Part shown: positions 54,836 through 64,000 of the stretch, one piece after another
How the letters are laid out: the number at the start of each line of letters is the position of its first letter
Position numbering within the stretch: the first letter of the stretch is position 1
Position numbers and translations under genes: made by a program
Assembly (NCBI GenBank): GCA_027618475.1
Contig: JAQCEJ010000011.1
Span: 1-64,000, forward strand
Source: Planctomycetota bacterium
Lineage (GTDB): Bacteria; Planctomycetota; Planctomycetia; Planctomycetales; Planctomycetaceae
DNA: 64,000 nt
Direction of reading: 5' to 3'
Notes under the pieces: model-generated
What the model was told of the DNA's origin: nothing
The model's input: the letters and a program-made list of their open reading frames with translations, nothing else
Database searches by the model: none

Positions 54836-55882
54836 ATGTCAAATCAGGACATCGGTCAGGCGGCGGTCGAAAAGCTGGCTAAAGCTCACTCTGAAATCCG
54901 CGATCAGGTTTCTCAGGTCATCGTCGGCCAGCACGACGTGATCGAACATCTGCTCATTGCGATGTTCAGCCGAGGGCACTGTTTATTAGAAGGGGTACCC
55001 GGTCTCGCCAAGACGTTGATGGTCAGCACACTCGCGCGTTGTTTGTCGATGACATTCTCCCGGATTCAATTCACCCCCGACCTGATGCCCGCCGATATCA
55101 CCGGTACCGATGTGCTACAAGAGAACCGCGAAACGGGTAAGCGCGAATTTCGGTTTTTGTTGGGGCCGCTGTTTCACAATATTGTTCTCGCGGATGAAAT
55201 CAACCGCACGCCGCCCAAAACACAGGCCGCTCTGCTTGAGGCGATGCAAGAACGGCAGGTCACGGTAGGTCAAAACCGGCATCAACTCTCCGATCCGTTT
55301 TTCGTCCTGGCGACTCAGAACCCGATCGAGCAAGAGGGAACTTACCCACTTCCTGAGGCGCAGCAGGACCGTTTCATGTTCAAAGTCTTTGTGAAGTATC
55401 CCTCGTTTGAAGAAGAACGTCAGATCGCCAAGCAAACGACGTCGTTGATGGTGGATGATATCAAGCCGGTTTTATCAGGTGACGAGATTCTGGAGTTGCA
55501 GAAGATCGTGCGGCAGGTTCCGGTCACAGATCATGTTGTTGATTATGCATTGCTGCTGGTGCGTCAGACGCGCGTTTCGGAAAGCGGGACGCCTGATTTC
55601 ATCAACGATTGGTTGAGTTGGGGGGCCGGCCCGCGTGCGGTCCAGTTTTTGCTTCTCGGAGGCAAAGCCCGGGCACTGCTCCACGGACGCACGTACGTTT
55701 CGACCGAAGATATCGCAGCCCTCGCGGCCCCCGTATTGAGGCACCGCGTCGTCACGAATTTTTCCGCCGAAAGCGAAGGGGTCACCCCCGATTCTGTTAT
55801 TCAACGACTGCTGGCAGAAACTCCGTCTAAAGAAGGCGAGCTGACGCGTGACCCAAGATTACAGAAGATTTTTGCTGCCTGA
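54836..55882 (+). CDS. MoxR-family AAA+ ATPase
   Basis: The 348-residue protein has Walker A in [11 protein letters not shown], Walker B in [10 protein letters not shown], and [15 protein letters not shown] with sensor [18 protein letters not shown], all typical of MoxR ATPases. These act as chaperones for maturation of metalloenzymes or envelope complexes together with von Willebrand A proteins. AAGGAT precedes the ATG. Its end overlaps the next gene by 35 bases, and the following three genes are on the same strand with overlaps or short gaps, which marks an operon. Confidence 0.95.
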   Translation: MSNQDIGQAAVEKLAKAHSEIRDQVSQVIVGQHDVIEHLLIAMFSRGHCLLEGVPGLAKTLMVSTLARCLSMTFSRIQFTPDLMPADITGTDVLQENRETGKREFRFLLGPLFHNIVLADEINRTPPKTQAALLEAMQERQVTVGQNRHQLSDPFFVLATQNPIEQEGTYPLPEAQQDRFMFKVFVKYPSFEEERQIAKQTTSLMVDDIKPVLSGDEILELQKIVRQVPVTDHVVDYALLLVRQTRVSESGTPDFINDWLSWGAGPRAVQFLLLGGKARALLHGRTYVSTEDIAALAAPVLRHRVVTNFSAESEGVTPDSVIQRLLAETPSKEGELTRDPRLQKIFAA

Positions 55883-56759
55883 AGAAATCTCGCGAATTGC
55901 CAAGCTCGAAGTTCGGGCACGCACCATCGTCGAGGGTTTTCTGTCGGGTCTGCATCGCAGCCCCTACTTCGGACAATCTGTCGAATTCGTGCAGCACCGA
56001 GAGTACACGCCGGGGGACGATTATCGCCGGATCGATTGGAAAGTCTGGTCGAAAACCGACAAATATTACATCAAGCAGTACGAAGAAGACACCAATCTGC
56101 GGACGACATTGTTGGTCGACGTCAGTGAGTCGATGCAGTTTGGATCGGGGTCGCTTTCCAAGTACGAATATGCGTGCACGATTGCAGCCAGCCTGACGTA
56201 TCTCTTGCTGCGGCAACAGGACGCCGTCGGTATGGTCACGTTCGACGATCAGGTGCGCTCTCAGGTTCCGTTGCGAAGCAAACGCAATCACTTGCATGCG
56301 ATTCTTTCGGCATTGGACTTCTCGAAGCCGCAGAAAAAGACGGACATGTACAGCATCATGGAGCAAACGGCAAAGGCACAGTCACGCCGCGGCATGATTG
56401 TGCTGATTTCCGATCTGTTTGCTCCTCGCGAAGGACTGTTTCGCGGATTGCGAATGTTGCGGCATCGGGGACACGACGTCTTAGTGTTTCACGTCCTTGA
56501 CGATCAGGAACTCGACTTCAATTTCACCGGGACGACAAAATTCGAAGGGATGGAAGAATCGGGTGAACTCGTGTGTGACCCCCGCTCGCTTCGTGACGGT
56601 TATCTCGAAGCGGTCAGGAAATATCTTGAAGAAGTGCGCCGGTATTGTGCGAATCATGTCATCGATTATCAGACGATTCGCACGAGCGAACATCTGGATG
56701 CGGCGCTCGCTCACTTTATGAATCATCGCATCGGCATGCGGAGTTCGGTCAGACAGTAA
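55848..56759 (+). CDS. DUF58 protein
   Basis: The 303-residue protein starts at the GTG at 55848, inside the end of the MoxR gene (GAAGGCGAG upstream). [24 protein letters not shown] is the DUF58 signature, followed by a von Willebrand A-like region [12 protein letters not shown] with a DxSxS metal site. DUF58 proteins are encoded almost always with MoxR ATPases. The shared operon position fits a direct partner role, whose function is not defined. Confidence 0.93.
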   Translation: MTQDYRRFLLPEEISRIAKLEVRARTIVEGFLSGLHRSPYFGQSVEFVQHREYTPGDDYRRIDWKVWSKTDKYYIKQYEEDTNLRTTLLVDVSESMQFGSGSLSKYEYACTIAASLTYLLLRQQDAVGMVTFDDQVRSQVPLRSKRNHLHAILSALDFSKPQKKTDMYSIMEQTAKAQSRRGMIVLISDLFAPREGLFRGLRMLRHRGHDVLVFHVLDDQELDFNFTGTTKFEGMEESGELVCDPRSLRDGYLEAVRKYLEEVRRYCANHVIDYQTIRTSEHLDAALAHFMNHRIGMRSSVRQ

Positions 56760-56801
56760 CGCCATCGCAAAAACCACAATAGGGCAAATCGGTAACCTCG
56801 T

Positions 56802-59141
56802 ATGGAATCGTGGCTGGCACAGTATTTTATTCATCCCGCGATCGCGACAGGGGGGGCATTTCTGCTGTCCGCCCCGATTATCATTCATTTGATTAATCGG
56901 TTGCGATTCAAACGCGTTCGATTCGCTGCGATGGAATTTCTACTGCAAAGCGAACAGCGCAACCGGCGTCGGATTTTGATAGAGCAATTGTTGCTGCTGT
57001 TGATGCGGTTGTTGATCGTCGCCGGCATTGTGTCGCTCATTTCGCGGTTAATTCTTAATCCCGAACAGTTGTCGATATTTCAGGGGGCGAAAACCCATCA
57101 CGTTGTGCTCCTCGATGACAGCGGATCGATGCGCGATCGTCTGGGCGAAACAACGGCATTTGATCTGGCCCGAAAGATGATTCAGCAGCTGATCACCGAA
57201 GGGGCACAACGACCGGAGACTCAGCAGTTTTCTCTGATACTCCTATCCGCTCCCGATGCCCCCGTCTTTGTGCAGCAGGATATTAACTCTGCCTTCGTCC
57301 AGGAATTTGAAACCCGGCTCGAAAATCTCGTATGTTCGCATCAATCCCTCGATCTGGCCGATGGCATATCGGCCTGCCGTCAATTGCTGAGCGAAGACAA
57401 AGGCATGACCAAGAACGTACATATCCTCTCCGACTTTCGCCAGCCCGATTGGCTTGACCAGAAAGCAACGACCAGTTCGCTCCAAGAACTGGATGACGCC
57501 GATGTCACGGTCAATCTGCTCAAGATCGTCCCCGAGCGCCACGCCAATCTCTCGATCACCGAATTAAGCGGAGCCCTGCAAATCGCAGCGGTCGGAATTC
57601 CTCTGCGGTTGAAAGTCGGCGTGAAGAACCACGGCGACAAAACTGTGCAAGATGTCGGCCTTTCCGTTTTGGCGGACGGCAGAAAGCTGCCATTGAGTAT
57701 CGTTTTCGAAAAGCTCGAACCGGAATCGGAAGTCTCTCGTGAATTTGACGTCGTCTTTCCGACCGCCGGTGCCCATAAACTCCGCGTACAACTCGATGGT
57801 GACGCACTTGCTGAGGATAACGTCCGCTATCTCGCAATCGATGTTCATCAAACCAACCCGGTGCTGATTATCGATGGTAACGCGGTCGATGAAGAGTCGT
57901 TTTTCCTTACAACCGCATTATCTCCGGGGCCACAGACGACAGGGTACTCGGTAACGATCGAAAGTCCCGATGCATTGCGGCGAATTCCGCTCGATGGATA
58001 TCAAAGCATAATTATGATCAACGTATCGGAAATTGCGCCCGATGCCGTCGCGCTTCTCGAAGATTATGTGCGCAATGGGGGGGGGCTGGGGTGGTTTCTT
58101 GGTGACGCCATCAAACCTCGGTTTTACAACGACGTGCTGTGTTGGCCTGCGTCCGGCCTGTTTCCCGTTCGGATTGAGGCGGCGCCGCAGTTGTTGTCGC
58201 GCGATGAGTTATCGAACGAGCCGGACCTGGTATTGACCGATAACCCGATTTTTTCGGTCTTTCGCGGACAGGACAATCCACTCATCGAGGGGGTCAATAT
58301 CTACCGCTATTTCTCGACAATAAAGGTCGAGACACCTGTCGAAAATTCTGAAGATGTGGCGGCCGCCGATGAAAAAGCCCGTCCCGTTGTCGAAACCATC
58401 GCACGATTGCGGAACGGTGCCCCTTTGATGTTCGAACATCGCTTTGGCGCAGGACGAGTGGTGACAAGTCTGACTTCCGCCGGACCGTTACTGGGGAGCG
58501 ACGACATCGAATGGAATGACTGGGCTCGCAATCCCAGTTACATCGTCGCCATGCTCGAACTGCAAAAGCGGATCGCCCGTTCGAATCGGCAATGGGAAAT
58601 TCGCGATGTCGGCGAGCCGATCACCGTGACCGTCGATCCTGCTCTCTACAGCGACACGGTAGAAATCATTGGACCCGAAGCAACGGGACAACGTTTAACG
58701 CCCGTGCAGGCTTTGCCTCTCCTGACAGAACGTGATTCCTCCGAACCGGCATCATCGACACCGGTGATGTTGGAAACGCCGAGTTATGAGCAGACCGATA
58801 TCCCTGGAATCTACGGCATTCGCCTGACAATGCACGGACAGAACCCTGAAGAACAATTCATCGCCTATAACTTTCCCGAACATGAGAGCGAACTGGCACT
58901 GGCAAGTAGCGGAGAAATCCGGCAAATGCTGGGGGACGGTTCCCGAGTGCAGATTCACGAGCCGGGCGACTTTCAGTGGATTCAAGGAAAGGAGGCGGGG
59001 CAGGAAGTGCGAAATGCCATCCTGATTGCTTTATTCGTGTTGCTGGCGGGAGAACAGCTTCTCGCTTGCAGACTGAGTTTTCATCCAACGGCAGGACGGC
59101 AGACTTCGACACACGCGGTGACGGGAAAGGTGGTAGCGTGA
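56802..59141 (+). CDS. BatA-like membrane protein with VWA domain
   Basis: The 779-residue product begins with two membrane segments around FLLSAPIIIHLINRLRFKRV and EQLLLLLMRLLIVAGIVSL, the N-terminus of the aerotolerance BatA family. A von Willebrand A domain follows with the metal site DDSGSM (about residue 105). Beyond residue 300 it has beta-sandwich and glutamine-amidotransferase-like stretches (IIMINVSEIAPDAVALLEDY), and a final hydrophobic anchor (NAILIALFVLLAGEQLLA). The gene starts 42 bases after the DUF58 gene and its stop codon overlaps the start of the next gene by one base. Confidence 0.9.
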   Translation: MESWLAQYFIHPAIATGGAFLLSAPIIIHLINRLRFKRVRFAAMEFLLQSEQRNRRRILIEQLLLLLMRLLIVAGIVSLISRLILNPEQLSIFQGAKTHHVVLLDDSGSMRDRLGETTAFDLARKMIQQLITEGAQRPETQQFSLILLSAPDAPVFVQQDINSAFVQEFETRLENLVCSHQSLDLADGISACRQLLSEDKGMTKNVHILSDFRQPDWLDQKATTSSLQELDDADVTVNLLKIVPERHANLSITELSGALQIAAVGIPLRLKVGVKNHGDKTVQDVGLSVLADGRKLPLSIVFEKLEPESEVSREFDVVFPTAGAHKLRVQLDGDALAEDNVRYLAIDVHQTNPVLIIDGNAVDEESFFLTTALSPGPQTTGYSVTIESPDALRRIPLDGYQSIIMINVSEIAPDAVALLEDYVRNGGGLGWFLGDAIKPRFYNDVLCWPASGLFPVRIEAAPQLLSRDELSNEPDLVLTDNPIFSVFRGQDNPLIEGVNIYRYFSTIKVETPVENSEDVAAADEKARPVVETIARLRNGAPLMFEHRFGAGRVVTSLTSAGPLLGSDDIEWNDWARNPSYIVAMLELQKRIARSNRQWEIRDVGEPITVTVDPALYSDTVEIIGPEATGQRLTPVQALPLLTERDSSEPASSTPVMLETPSYEQTDIPGIYGIRLTMHGQNPEEQFIAYNFPEHESELALASSGEIRQMLGDGSRVQIHEPGDFQWIQGKEAGQEVRNAILIALFVLLAGEQLLACRLSFHPTAGRQTSTHAVTGKVVA

Positions 59142-61669
59142 TGCACGACACTTTTCCACTCGCAATCGGATTTTTACAGTCATGTGCGTCGACGTTTCGT
59201 TCGTTAATGGTGCTCGCCGCCGAACCTCAGACCACTGCCTACCGTTCGCTCGAATTCGACTGGCCCGAAACGACCGCTGAATGGTGGTTGTGGGGCGGGG
59301 GACTCGCTCTCGTGGCCGCGGTCATCTTCCGTACCTATTTTCGCGATACGCGAGAACTCCATTCCTTCTGGAGAAGCTGGTTGATGGTCTTGCGGCTTGC
59401 AGCCCTTGTGGGGCTGATCGCCGTCGCGCTGAATCCACACGAGCGGACGCAGAAGACCGCCTATCGCGAATCACGAGTTACGCTCGTTGTCGATACTTCG
59501 CTGTCGATGCGGCACGCAGCGACGGATGCCGAGGAGTCGGCGTCGGGAACTGCCGTCACCTCAGGTGCGGTCGAAGAGATCAGCCGCGCCGAAGCGATTC
59601 GTCAGGTGCTCGAGAGTTCTCCGCTGGTCGACCAATTGCGGCAGACACATCAAGTGACGCTCTATACGTTCGACCGGCAATTGACGGGACCGCATCATAT
59701 CTTCCCCAGAAAAACAGCAAACGGCACAGAGGCTGCGACCCCGGCAGAAAATCTTGAAAAACCGGTTACCGTTGGTCAGGAAATTCCCGAAGATCGTGTC
59801 GATTACGTCAAATTGTTGGAACCCCGCGGCCTGGAAACACGTCTGGGAGAAGGCGTTCTCGATTTGGTTCGACAGATTGGAGGAAGCACGTTGTCCGGCG
59901 TCGTGATCTTTAGCGATGGTGTTTCGAATTCGGGGCTCGCTCCTTCCGCAGCACATGAGATGTTGCTTGAGAAGAAAATCCGACTGATCGCAATCGGGGT
60001 CGGCAGCACGGAGTCGCCCAGCAACATCCAGATCGCTCGCATCGTCGCTCCGACGGACGTACAGCTTGGTGACGGATTCGAACTCACCGGCTATATACAA
60101 GCTCAAGGCCTCACAAACCAGACCATTACGGTTGAACTCTGGACTCAGGAAGAAGGGGAAGGAGAACCGGTTCTCGTCGATAAGCAGGATGTCGTTCTTC
60201 CTGATGAAGAAGAGACACCTGCTGAAGTCACGTTTTCCCGGACCCCCACGACCGCCGGTCGATTGCATCATTCGTTGAAAATTGTGGCGAACAACAAGGT
60301 TGTCGATGCCAATGCCGCCGACGATCAGCTCGAACATACGGTTAATGTCTTCGATCGACCGCTTCGCGTTTTTCTGCTGGCAGGCGGACCGATGCGCGAT
60401 TACCAGTTTGTCCGTAACATGTTGTTTCGTCATCCTTCGATCGATGTCGACGTCCATTTGCAGACCGGTACCCCCGGTATGAGCCAGGATGCAAACGATA
60501 TTCTCTTTGCGTTTCCCGATCGTTCGGAGCTTTTTGAATACGACGTCATCATTGCGTTTGATCCGCAATGGACCGTCCTCACCTCAGAACAGGTCGAATC
60601 GCTGGCGCAATGGGTTTCGCTGGAAGCGGGAGGCCTCATACTTGTCGCCGGTGACGTCAACACTCCGAGTCTTGCGGCGGCTTCGGGAGAATGGGAACCG
60701 CTGCGAGACCTGTATCCGGTCGGGTTATCACCTTTGGCGGCTGAGTTGCGTGATGATGATTCCATTCAACCACGCCGCATCGAATGGACGGATGCCGGAC
60801 GTGAAGCCGGGTTCTTCCAGCTCACGGATGATCCGATCACATCAGCTGCGGTATGGGAACGATTTCCGGGCATGTTTCGCAGTTATCCGAGTCATGGGCA
60901 AAAAGCAGGAGCAACCATATATGCTTTATTCCCCGACCCGAGGCTGCAAACGGAATACGGGTTTCCGGTCCTGATGGCGTCGCAATTTTACGGGGAAGGA
61001 CGCATTCTCTATTTCGGGAGCGCAGAATTCTGGCTGTTGCGATCAATCGACGAAGAATATTATGACCGACTGTGGATCAAATCGATTCGCGAAGTCGGGC
61101 AGGGACGGATGCGACGAGGAACCAAACGGGGGACGTTGCTCGTCGAACGGCACGATTATGTTCTCGGCCAAACAGTTACCGTACGGGCTCGCGTTCTCGA
61201 TCCGCAGTTTCAACCCCTGAAACAGGAATCCGTGACACTCGAAGTGTATGACCCGACCGGCAAACCGATGGTTCCGCCAAGGGTGCTCGCGGCGGAGATC
61301 AATCGTCCCGGCGAGTATTCCGGCAGTTTTCGTGTCGGACTTCCCGGTCGCTATCGACTTGAACTTGATATTCCCGACACCCAACAGACGGCCACTGCCG
61401 AAGTCGTTGCCATGTTGCCGCGACTTGAAGATGAAAATCTCGAACAGGATGTCAAAACGCTCAAAGATCTCGCCCAAGATACCGGCGGGCGATATTTACC
61501 GCTGAGTGATGCTGCGACGGCAATTCCCGCACTGCTTCCCGACAGCGGCGAAGAATATCTCGTTGACGAACGCCTCAAAACGCTATGGGATCGCAATTGG
61601 GTTCTGATGATTCTCGTTGGAGTTCTGATATTGGAATGGCTCTCGAGAAAACTGTTAAAACTGGCTTAG
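59141..61669 (+). CDS. VWA / glutamine amidotransferase-like membrane protein
   Basis: The 842-residue protein starts at the ATG at 59141, which shares one base with the stop of the previous gene and has GGTGG upstream. It has two N-terminal membrane segments (WWLWGGGLALVAAVIF and WLMVLRLAALVGLIAVAL), then a VWA domain with DTSLSM, and SGVVIFSDGVSNSG further on. A glutamine-amidotransferase-like domain (DVIIAFDPQWTVLTSEQVES) follows, then beta-rich domains, and a final membrane anchor (WVLMILVGVLILEWLSRKLL). It is the fourth gene of the operon and resembles BatB-related membrane proteins of planctomycetes. Confidence 0.9.
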   Translation: MHDTFPLAIGFLQSCASTFRSLMVLAAEPQTTAYRSLEFDWPETTAEWWLWGGGLALVAAVIFRTYFRDTRELHSFWRSWLMVLRLAALVGLIAVALNPHERTQKTAYRESRVTLVVDTSLSMRHAATDAEESASGTAVTSGAVEEISRAEAIRQVLESSPLVDQLRQTHQVTLYTFDRQLTGPHHIFPRKTANGTEAATPAENLEKPVTVGQEIPEDRVDYVKLLEPRGLETRLGEGVLDLVRQIGGSTLSGVVIFSDGVSNSGLAPSAAHEMLLEKKIRLIAIGVGSTESPSNIQIARIVAPTDVQLGDGFELTGYIQAQGLTNQTITVELWTQEEGEGEPVLVDKQDVVLPDEEETPAEVTFSRTPTTAGRLHHSLKIVANNKVVDANAADDQLEHTVNVFDRPLRVFLLAGGPMRDYQFVRNMLFRHPSIDVDVHLQTGTPGMSQDANDILFAFPDRSELFEYDVIIAFDPQWTVLTSEQVESLAQWVSLEAGGLILVAGDVNTPSLAAASGEWEPLRDLYPVGLSPLAAELRDDDSIQPRRIEWTDAGREAGFFQLTDDPITSAAVWERFPGMFRSYPSHGQKAGATIYALFPDPRLQTEYGFPVLMASQFYGEGRILYFGSAEFWLLRSIDEEYYDRLWIKSIREVGQGRMRRGTKRGTLLVERHDYVLGQTVTVRARVLDPQFQPLKQESVTLEVYDPTGKPMVPPRVLAAEINRPGEYSGSFRVGLPGRYRLELDIPDTQQTATAEVVAMLPRLEDENLEQDVKTLKDLAQDTGGRYLPLSDAATAIPALLPDSGEEYLVDERLKTLWDRNWVLMILVGVLILEWLSRKLLKLA

Positions 61670-61673
61670 TACG

Positions 61674-61699
61674 GGTTTCGTAACCCGGTTGGCGACGGA
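61674..61699 (+). repeat. AACCCGGTTGGCGAC repeat, copy 2
   Basis: GGTTTCGTAACCCGGTTGGC with GACGGAATGATC repeats 44522-44547. It also forms part of a short stem CGGGTT/AACCCG at 61672-61687, right after the stop codon of the VWA gene. Confidence 0.6.
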
Positions 61700-61780
61700 A
61701 TGATCTTCCTTCCGTGTGCGGTAAGCGGCTTGTCCCCCGCATGCAGAAGTCGTTTGGCGCAAAATGCGATAGGTATCGAC

Positions 61781-64000
61781 ATGACCATAACTCCTGACAC
61801 GAATCAAACGACCTCAGAACGATCTGTCGTTACACGAATGAATCTTCCGGACGACATTCGCCAGTTACTTATCCGCTTGCGGTCGCAGATTCGCCGTTAT
61901 CTGCTTTTGCAGGGTATCGCTTCGGTCATCATTGTGCTGGGATTGATGTTCTGGGGAATGCTGGTCCTCGATTGGGGGTATTTTCAAATCAGCCGGCTGG
62001 AATTGCCGCGTGGTTTTCGGATTGTATTGACGTTTGCCTCGATCTGCATTCTCGGTTTCTCGCTGTTTATGTGGGTGATCCTTCAGTATTTCCGACAATT
62101 GCGAAATAAGGCCCTCGTGCTGTTGCTCGAACGACGATTTCCCGAACTCGACGATCGGCTCATAACGGCGATTGAAATGACCGCCAATGATGATGCGAGC
62201 GGCTCCTCCGGAACAACACCGTTGAGTGGCTGGCTGTTGCAGCGGACCGTTGCCGATGCCAATCGACTCGCTGCTTCTCTCGATGTGCAAAATGTTTTCA
62301 CGAGTCGTCCGCTCAAACGCGCGCTCGCGTGTGCTGCCATTATGGTGATGTCGTTGGTCGCACTCGGTGTGATGAATCAGCAGGCGTTCGCACGCTGGGC
62401 CAGCGGATATTGGAAACTCGAAGATGAGTATTGGCCGCGCGAGACGCAATTGCGCGTTCGCGTCTTGGCGCAACCAGGCGATCGAGTTCGAGAATTTCAA
62501 GACGGCAGGGTCAAGCATCCCCGCGGCGGGGATCTTGTTTTGGTGGTTGACGTCGTCGAATCGAAAACTCCGCCGGATCGCGTCCAGTTACGGTACCGAA
62601 TGACGTCCGGCGGATCCACACGCGTCCTGATGACACGCAGCGGTGAAGATCAGTTCAAACACACCATCAGCGGGTTAATCGACGACGTCGACGTCTGGGT
62701 TACCGGCGGTGATTACACCAATCGCCGGCCTTATCACATCGAAATCGTCGATCCTCCGCGGATCGACAATTTGACGCTCCACTGCAGGTATCCGGACTAT
62801 ACCGGATTAAATGGTAACGATGAGCGTGACAATAAGCTCGTGTTGGGTCCGCAGATTGCAATTCCGATGGAAACCGCATTTGATCTCGTTGCCGATACGA
62901 ACAAGCCGTTGATCGGATTTTCTCTTCAAACCGACCGCTGGGAACTGTCGTATCGTCGAAATGAATCGGCGAATTTCACACTGAAAAGTCCGGAAGGCGA
63001 CATCGTGAAACGCATTCCTCTTGCTTCTGCCTTTCAGGCAACAATGCTCGCATCGAATGCCCGGCAGCTGCGCGTTCCTTTTTTCATGGGAGCGCAATCA
63101 TCACTCAAGCTCGACGACCTCTACGGTGAGATCACGGACGCTATACCGCTCCCTCCCGAGTCGAACGTTCGCATCGAACTGGTAGATGAAGACGACATCT
63201 ACAGCAGCGAACCGGCCCGGTTGATGATTCAAGGAATTCTCGACGAACCCCCCATTATTGAAGCCGAACTCCGTGGTGTGGGAACATCGGTGACGCGGAT
63301 GGCGCGCATTCCGATCGCCGGACTGATAATGGATGATTACGGTCTGATGGATGCCCATTTTGAGTTTCTGGTCGATCAGGAGCAGGAATATCGAACGAGG
63401 TCGTTCCGGTCGTCTCCCGCTCCTGGAACGCTCGAATTTCGTCTGGGGCATGATTCTCCGGAACCGTGGGAACGTTTCGACGTATTGCCATTGGACCTCG
63501 CCGTCGGCCACGAATTGAGCGTGACGTTGACTGCTGTCGACGGAGACGACGTGAACGGACCGCACTCCAGCCGCAGTCAGATCTTTAAGTTCAAAATTGT
63601 CAGCCAGGAAGAGTTGATGTCGCTGCTGTATGCCAAAGAGTTGAATCTTCGACGACGTTTCGAACAGATTCATATCGAAGTGCAACAAACGAAGGCAGAC
63701 CTGCAGCAGCACCGTATTCGAGCCATCGAACGGCAACAGCTCGCTTCACTTGCCGAAAAAACCGACGATCAGCGAAAGCTGATCGAAGAGATATCACTCG
63801 CACTCTCGGCATCGGCCGAAAGGGGATTACACGGTGCACGAAAGAACGCAACCGAGTCGGCATCAATCGAAGAAGCATTTCGCGATATCCGCGAAGAGTT
63901 GATCAATAATGGTGTCAATACACGACAGATTCTCGACCGGATCGACGACCGGATCCTATCTCCTCTTCACGTTATCAACACAATTGATTATCCTAACGTC
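61781..64000 (+). CDS. Large membrane protein, truncated by the window edge
   Basis: The frame is open for 740 codons from the ATG at 61781 to the last base, with no stop. It starts with a soluble stretch, then two membrane segments (YLLLQGIASVIIVLGLMFWG and IVLTFASICILGFSLFMWVI), a short loop, and a third near residue 185. A long beta-rich region follows, and a helical coiled-coil part (YAKELNLRRRFEQIHIEVQQ) begins near residue 610. This is the layout of DUF4175-like proteins that close MoxR-type operons in planctomycetes. The gene lies 111 bases after the VWA gene; the missing end is to the right. Confidence 0.85.
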   Translation, partial: MTITPDTNQTTSERSVVTRMNLPDDIRQLLIRLRSQIRRYLLLQGIASVIIVLGLMFWGMLVLDWGYFQISRLELPRGFRIVLTFASICILGFSLFMWVILQYFRQLRNKALVLLLERRFPELDDRLITAIEMTANDDASGSSGTTPLSGWLLQRTVADANRLAASLDVQNVFTSRPLKRALACAAIMVMSLVALGVMNQQAFARWASGYWKLEDEYWPRETQLRVRVLAQPGDRVREFQDGRVKHPRGGDLVLVVDVVESKTPPDRVQLRYRMTSGGSTRVLMTRSGEDQFKHTISGLIDDVDVWVTGGDYTNRRPYHIEIVDPPRIDNLTLHCRYPDYTGLNGNDERDNKLVLGPQIAIPMETAFDLVADTNKPLIGFSLQTDRWELSYRRNESANFTLKSPEGDIVKRIPLASAFQATMLASNARQLRVPFFMGAQSSLKLDDLYGEITDAIPLPPESNVRIELVDEDDIYSSEPARLMIQGILDEPPIIEAELRGVGTSVTRMARIPIAGLIMDDYGLMDAHFEFLVDQEQEYRTRSFRSSPAPGTLEFRLGHDSPEPWERFDVLPLDLAVGHELSVTLTAVDGDDVNGPHSSRSQIFKFKIVSQEELMSLLYAKELNLRRRFEQIHIEVQQTKADLQQHRIRAIERQQLASLAEKTDDQRKLIEEISLALSASAERGLHGARKNATESASIEEAFRDIREELINNGVNTRQILDRIDDRILSPLHVINTIDYPNV

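Noticed and set aside
59561..60568. A 335-codon minus-strand open frame
   Set aside because: It is antisense to the VWA gene of a continuous operon and shows no family features.
61865..63736. Minus-strand open frames of 217 and 211 codons near the right edge
   Set aside because: They are shadows of the long plus-strand gene starting at 61781, which is open to the end of the window and has clear membrane and coiled-coil segments.

Overview
The window carries the usual hallmarks of a planctomycete chromosome (Planctomycetota, probably order Planctomycetales). It has six DUF1501 proteins, three large PSCyt2/DUF1549-DUF1553 (PSD1) proteins, a DUF1559 prepilin-like protein followed by a small lipoprotein, LamG and beta-propeller secreted proteins, and part of the tetrahydromethanopterin (H4MPT) C1 pathway. 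Genus cannot be fixed from the sequence alone. No rRNA, tRNA or CRISPR array was recognised.

Layout. 1-1543: two unrecognised genes in one orientation, separated by a well-formed integron attC-type site, so this is probably the end of a gene-cassette array. 1544-2122: non-coding DNA bounded by inverted copies of a palindromic repeat. 2122-6806: membrane-TPR protein, DUF1559 protein with promoter and terminator, and a lipoprotein. 7027-13322: a PSD1 gene paired with a DUF1501 gene, then a convergent lone DUF1501 gene. 13630-15669: a small accessory block on the minus strand (DUF3800, a hypothetical, and an antitoxin/toxin pair). 15860-20147: a second PSD1/DUF1501 pair. 20408-27165: two short-chain dehydrogenases, an AstE/AspA-like metallohydrolase, a YhaM-like OB/HD protein, prolyl-tRNA synthetase and thiol peroxidase, separated by many palindromic repeats. 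27172-27572: a tandemly duplicated 200-bp palindromic element. 27595-31783: a third PSD1/DUF1501 pair on the minus strand. 31887-37656: a TetR regulator with a likely operator, a lone DUF1501 protein and two secreted propeller/LamG proteins. 37947-44188: fae, mtdB, a BamA/Omp85 gene, DUF447 and beta-RFAP synthase. 44631-54580: DUF1501, cardiolipin synthase, a membrane-anchored coiled-coil protein, larC, a motif-repeat protein, a DUF1570 protease-like protein, a TIM-barrel isomerase-like protein and a degenerate sulfatase. 54836-64000: a MoxR / DUF58 / BatA-like / VWA operon that runs off the right edge in a long membrane protein.

How the genes work together. The PSCyt/PSD1 and DUF1501 pairs form a repeated two-gene module of exported proteins of unknown function. 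fae and mtdB encode the first two steps of H4MPT-linked formaldehyde oxidation. DUF447 and beta-RFAP synthase belong to cofactor synthesis, so the cluster links the enzymes with their cofactor. MoxR-DUF58-VWA genes form an envelope-associated chaperone system common in bacteria and expanded in planctomycetes. The intergenic space is rich in short palindromic repeats of several families. The points I consider most unusual are the attC-linked cassettes, the tandem 200-bp palindromic element, the SPLELARQQGAAG repeat protein, the sulfatase-like protein that has lost its catalytic residues, and the beta-propeller apparently inserted inside a LamG fold.
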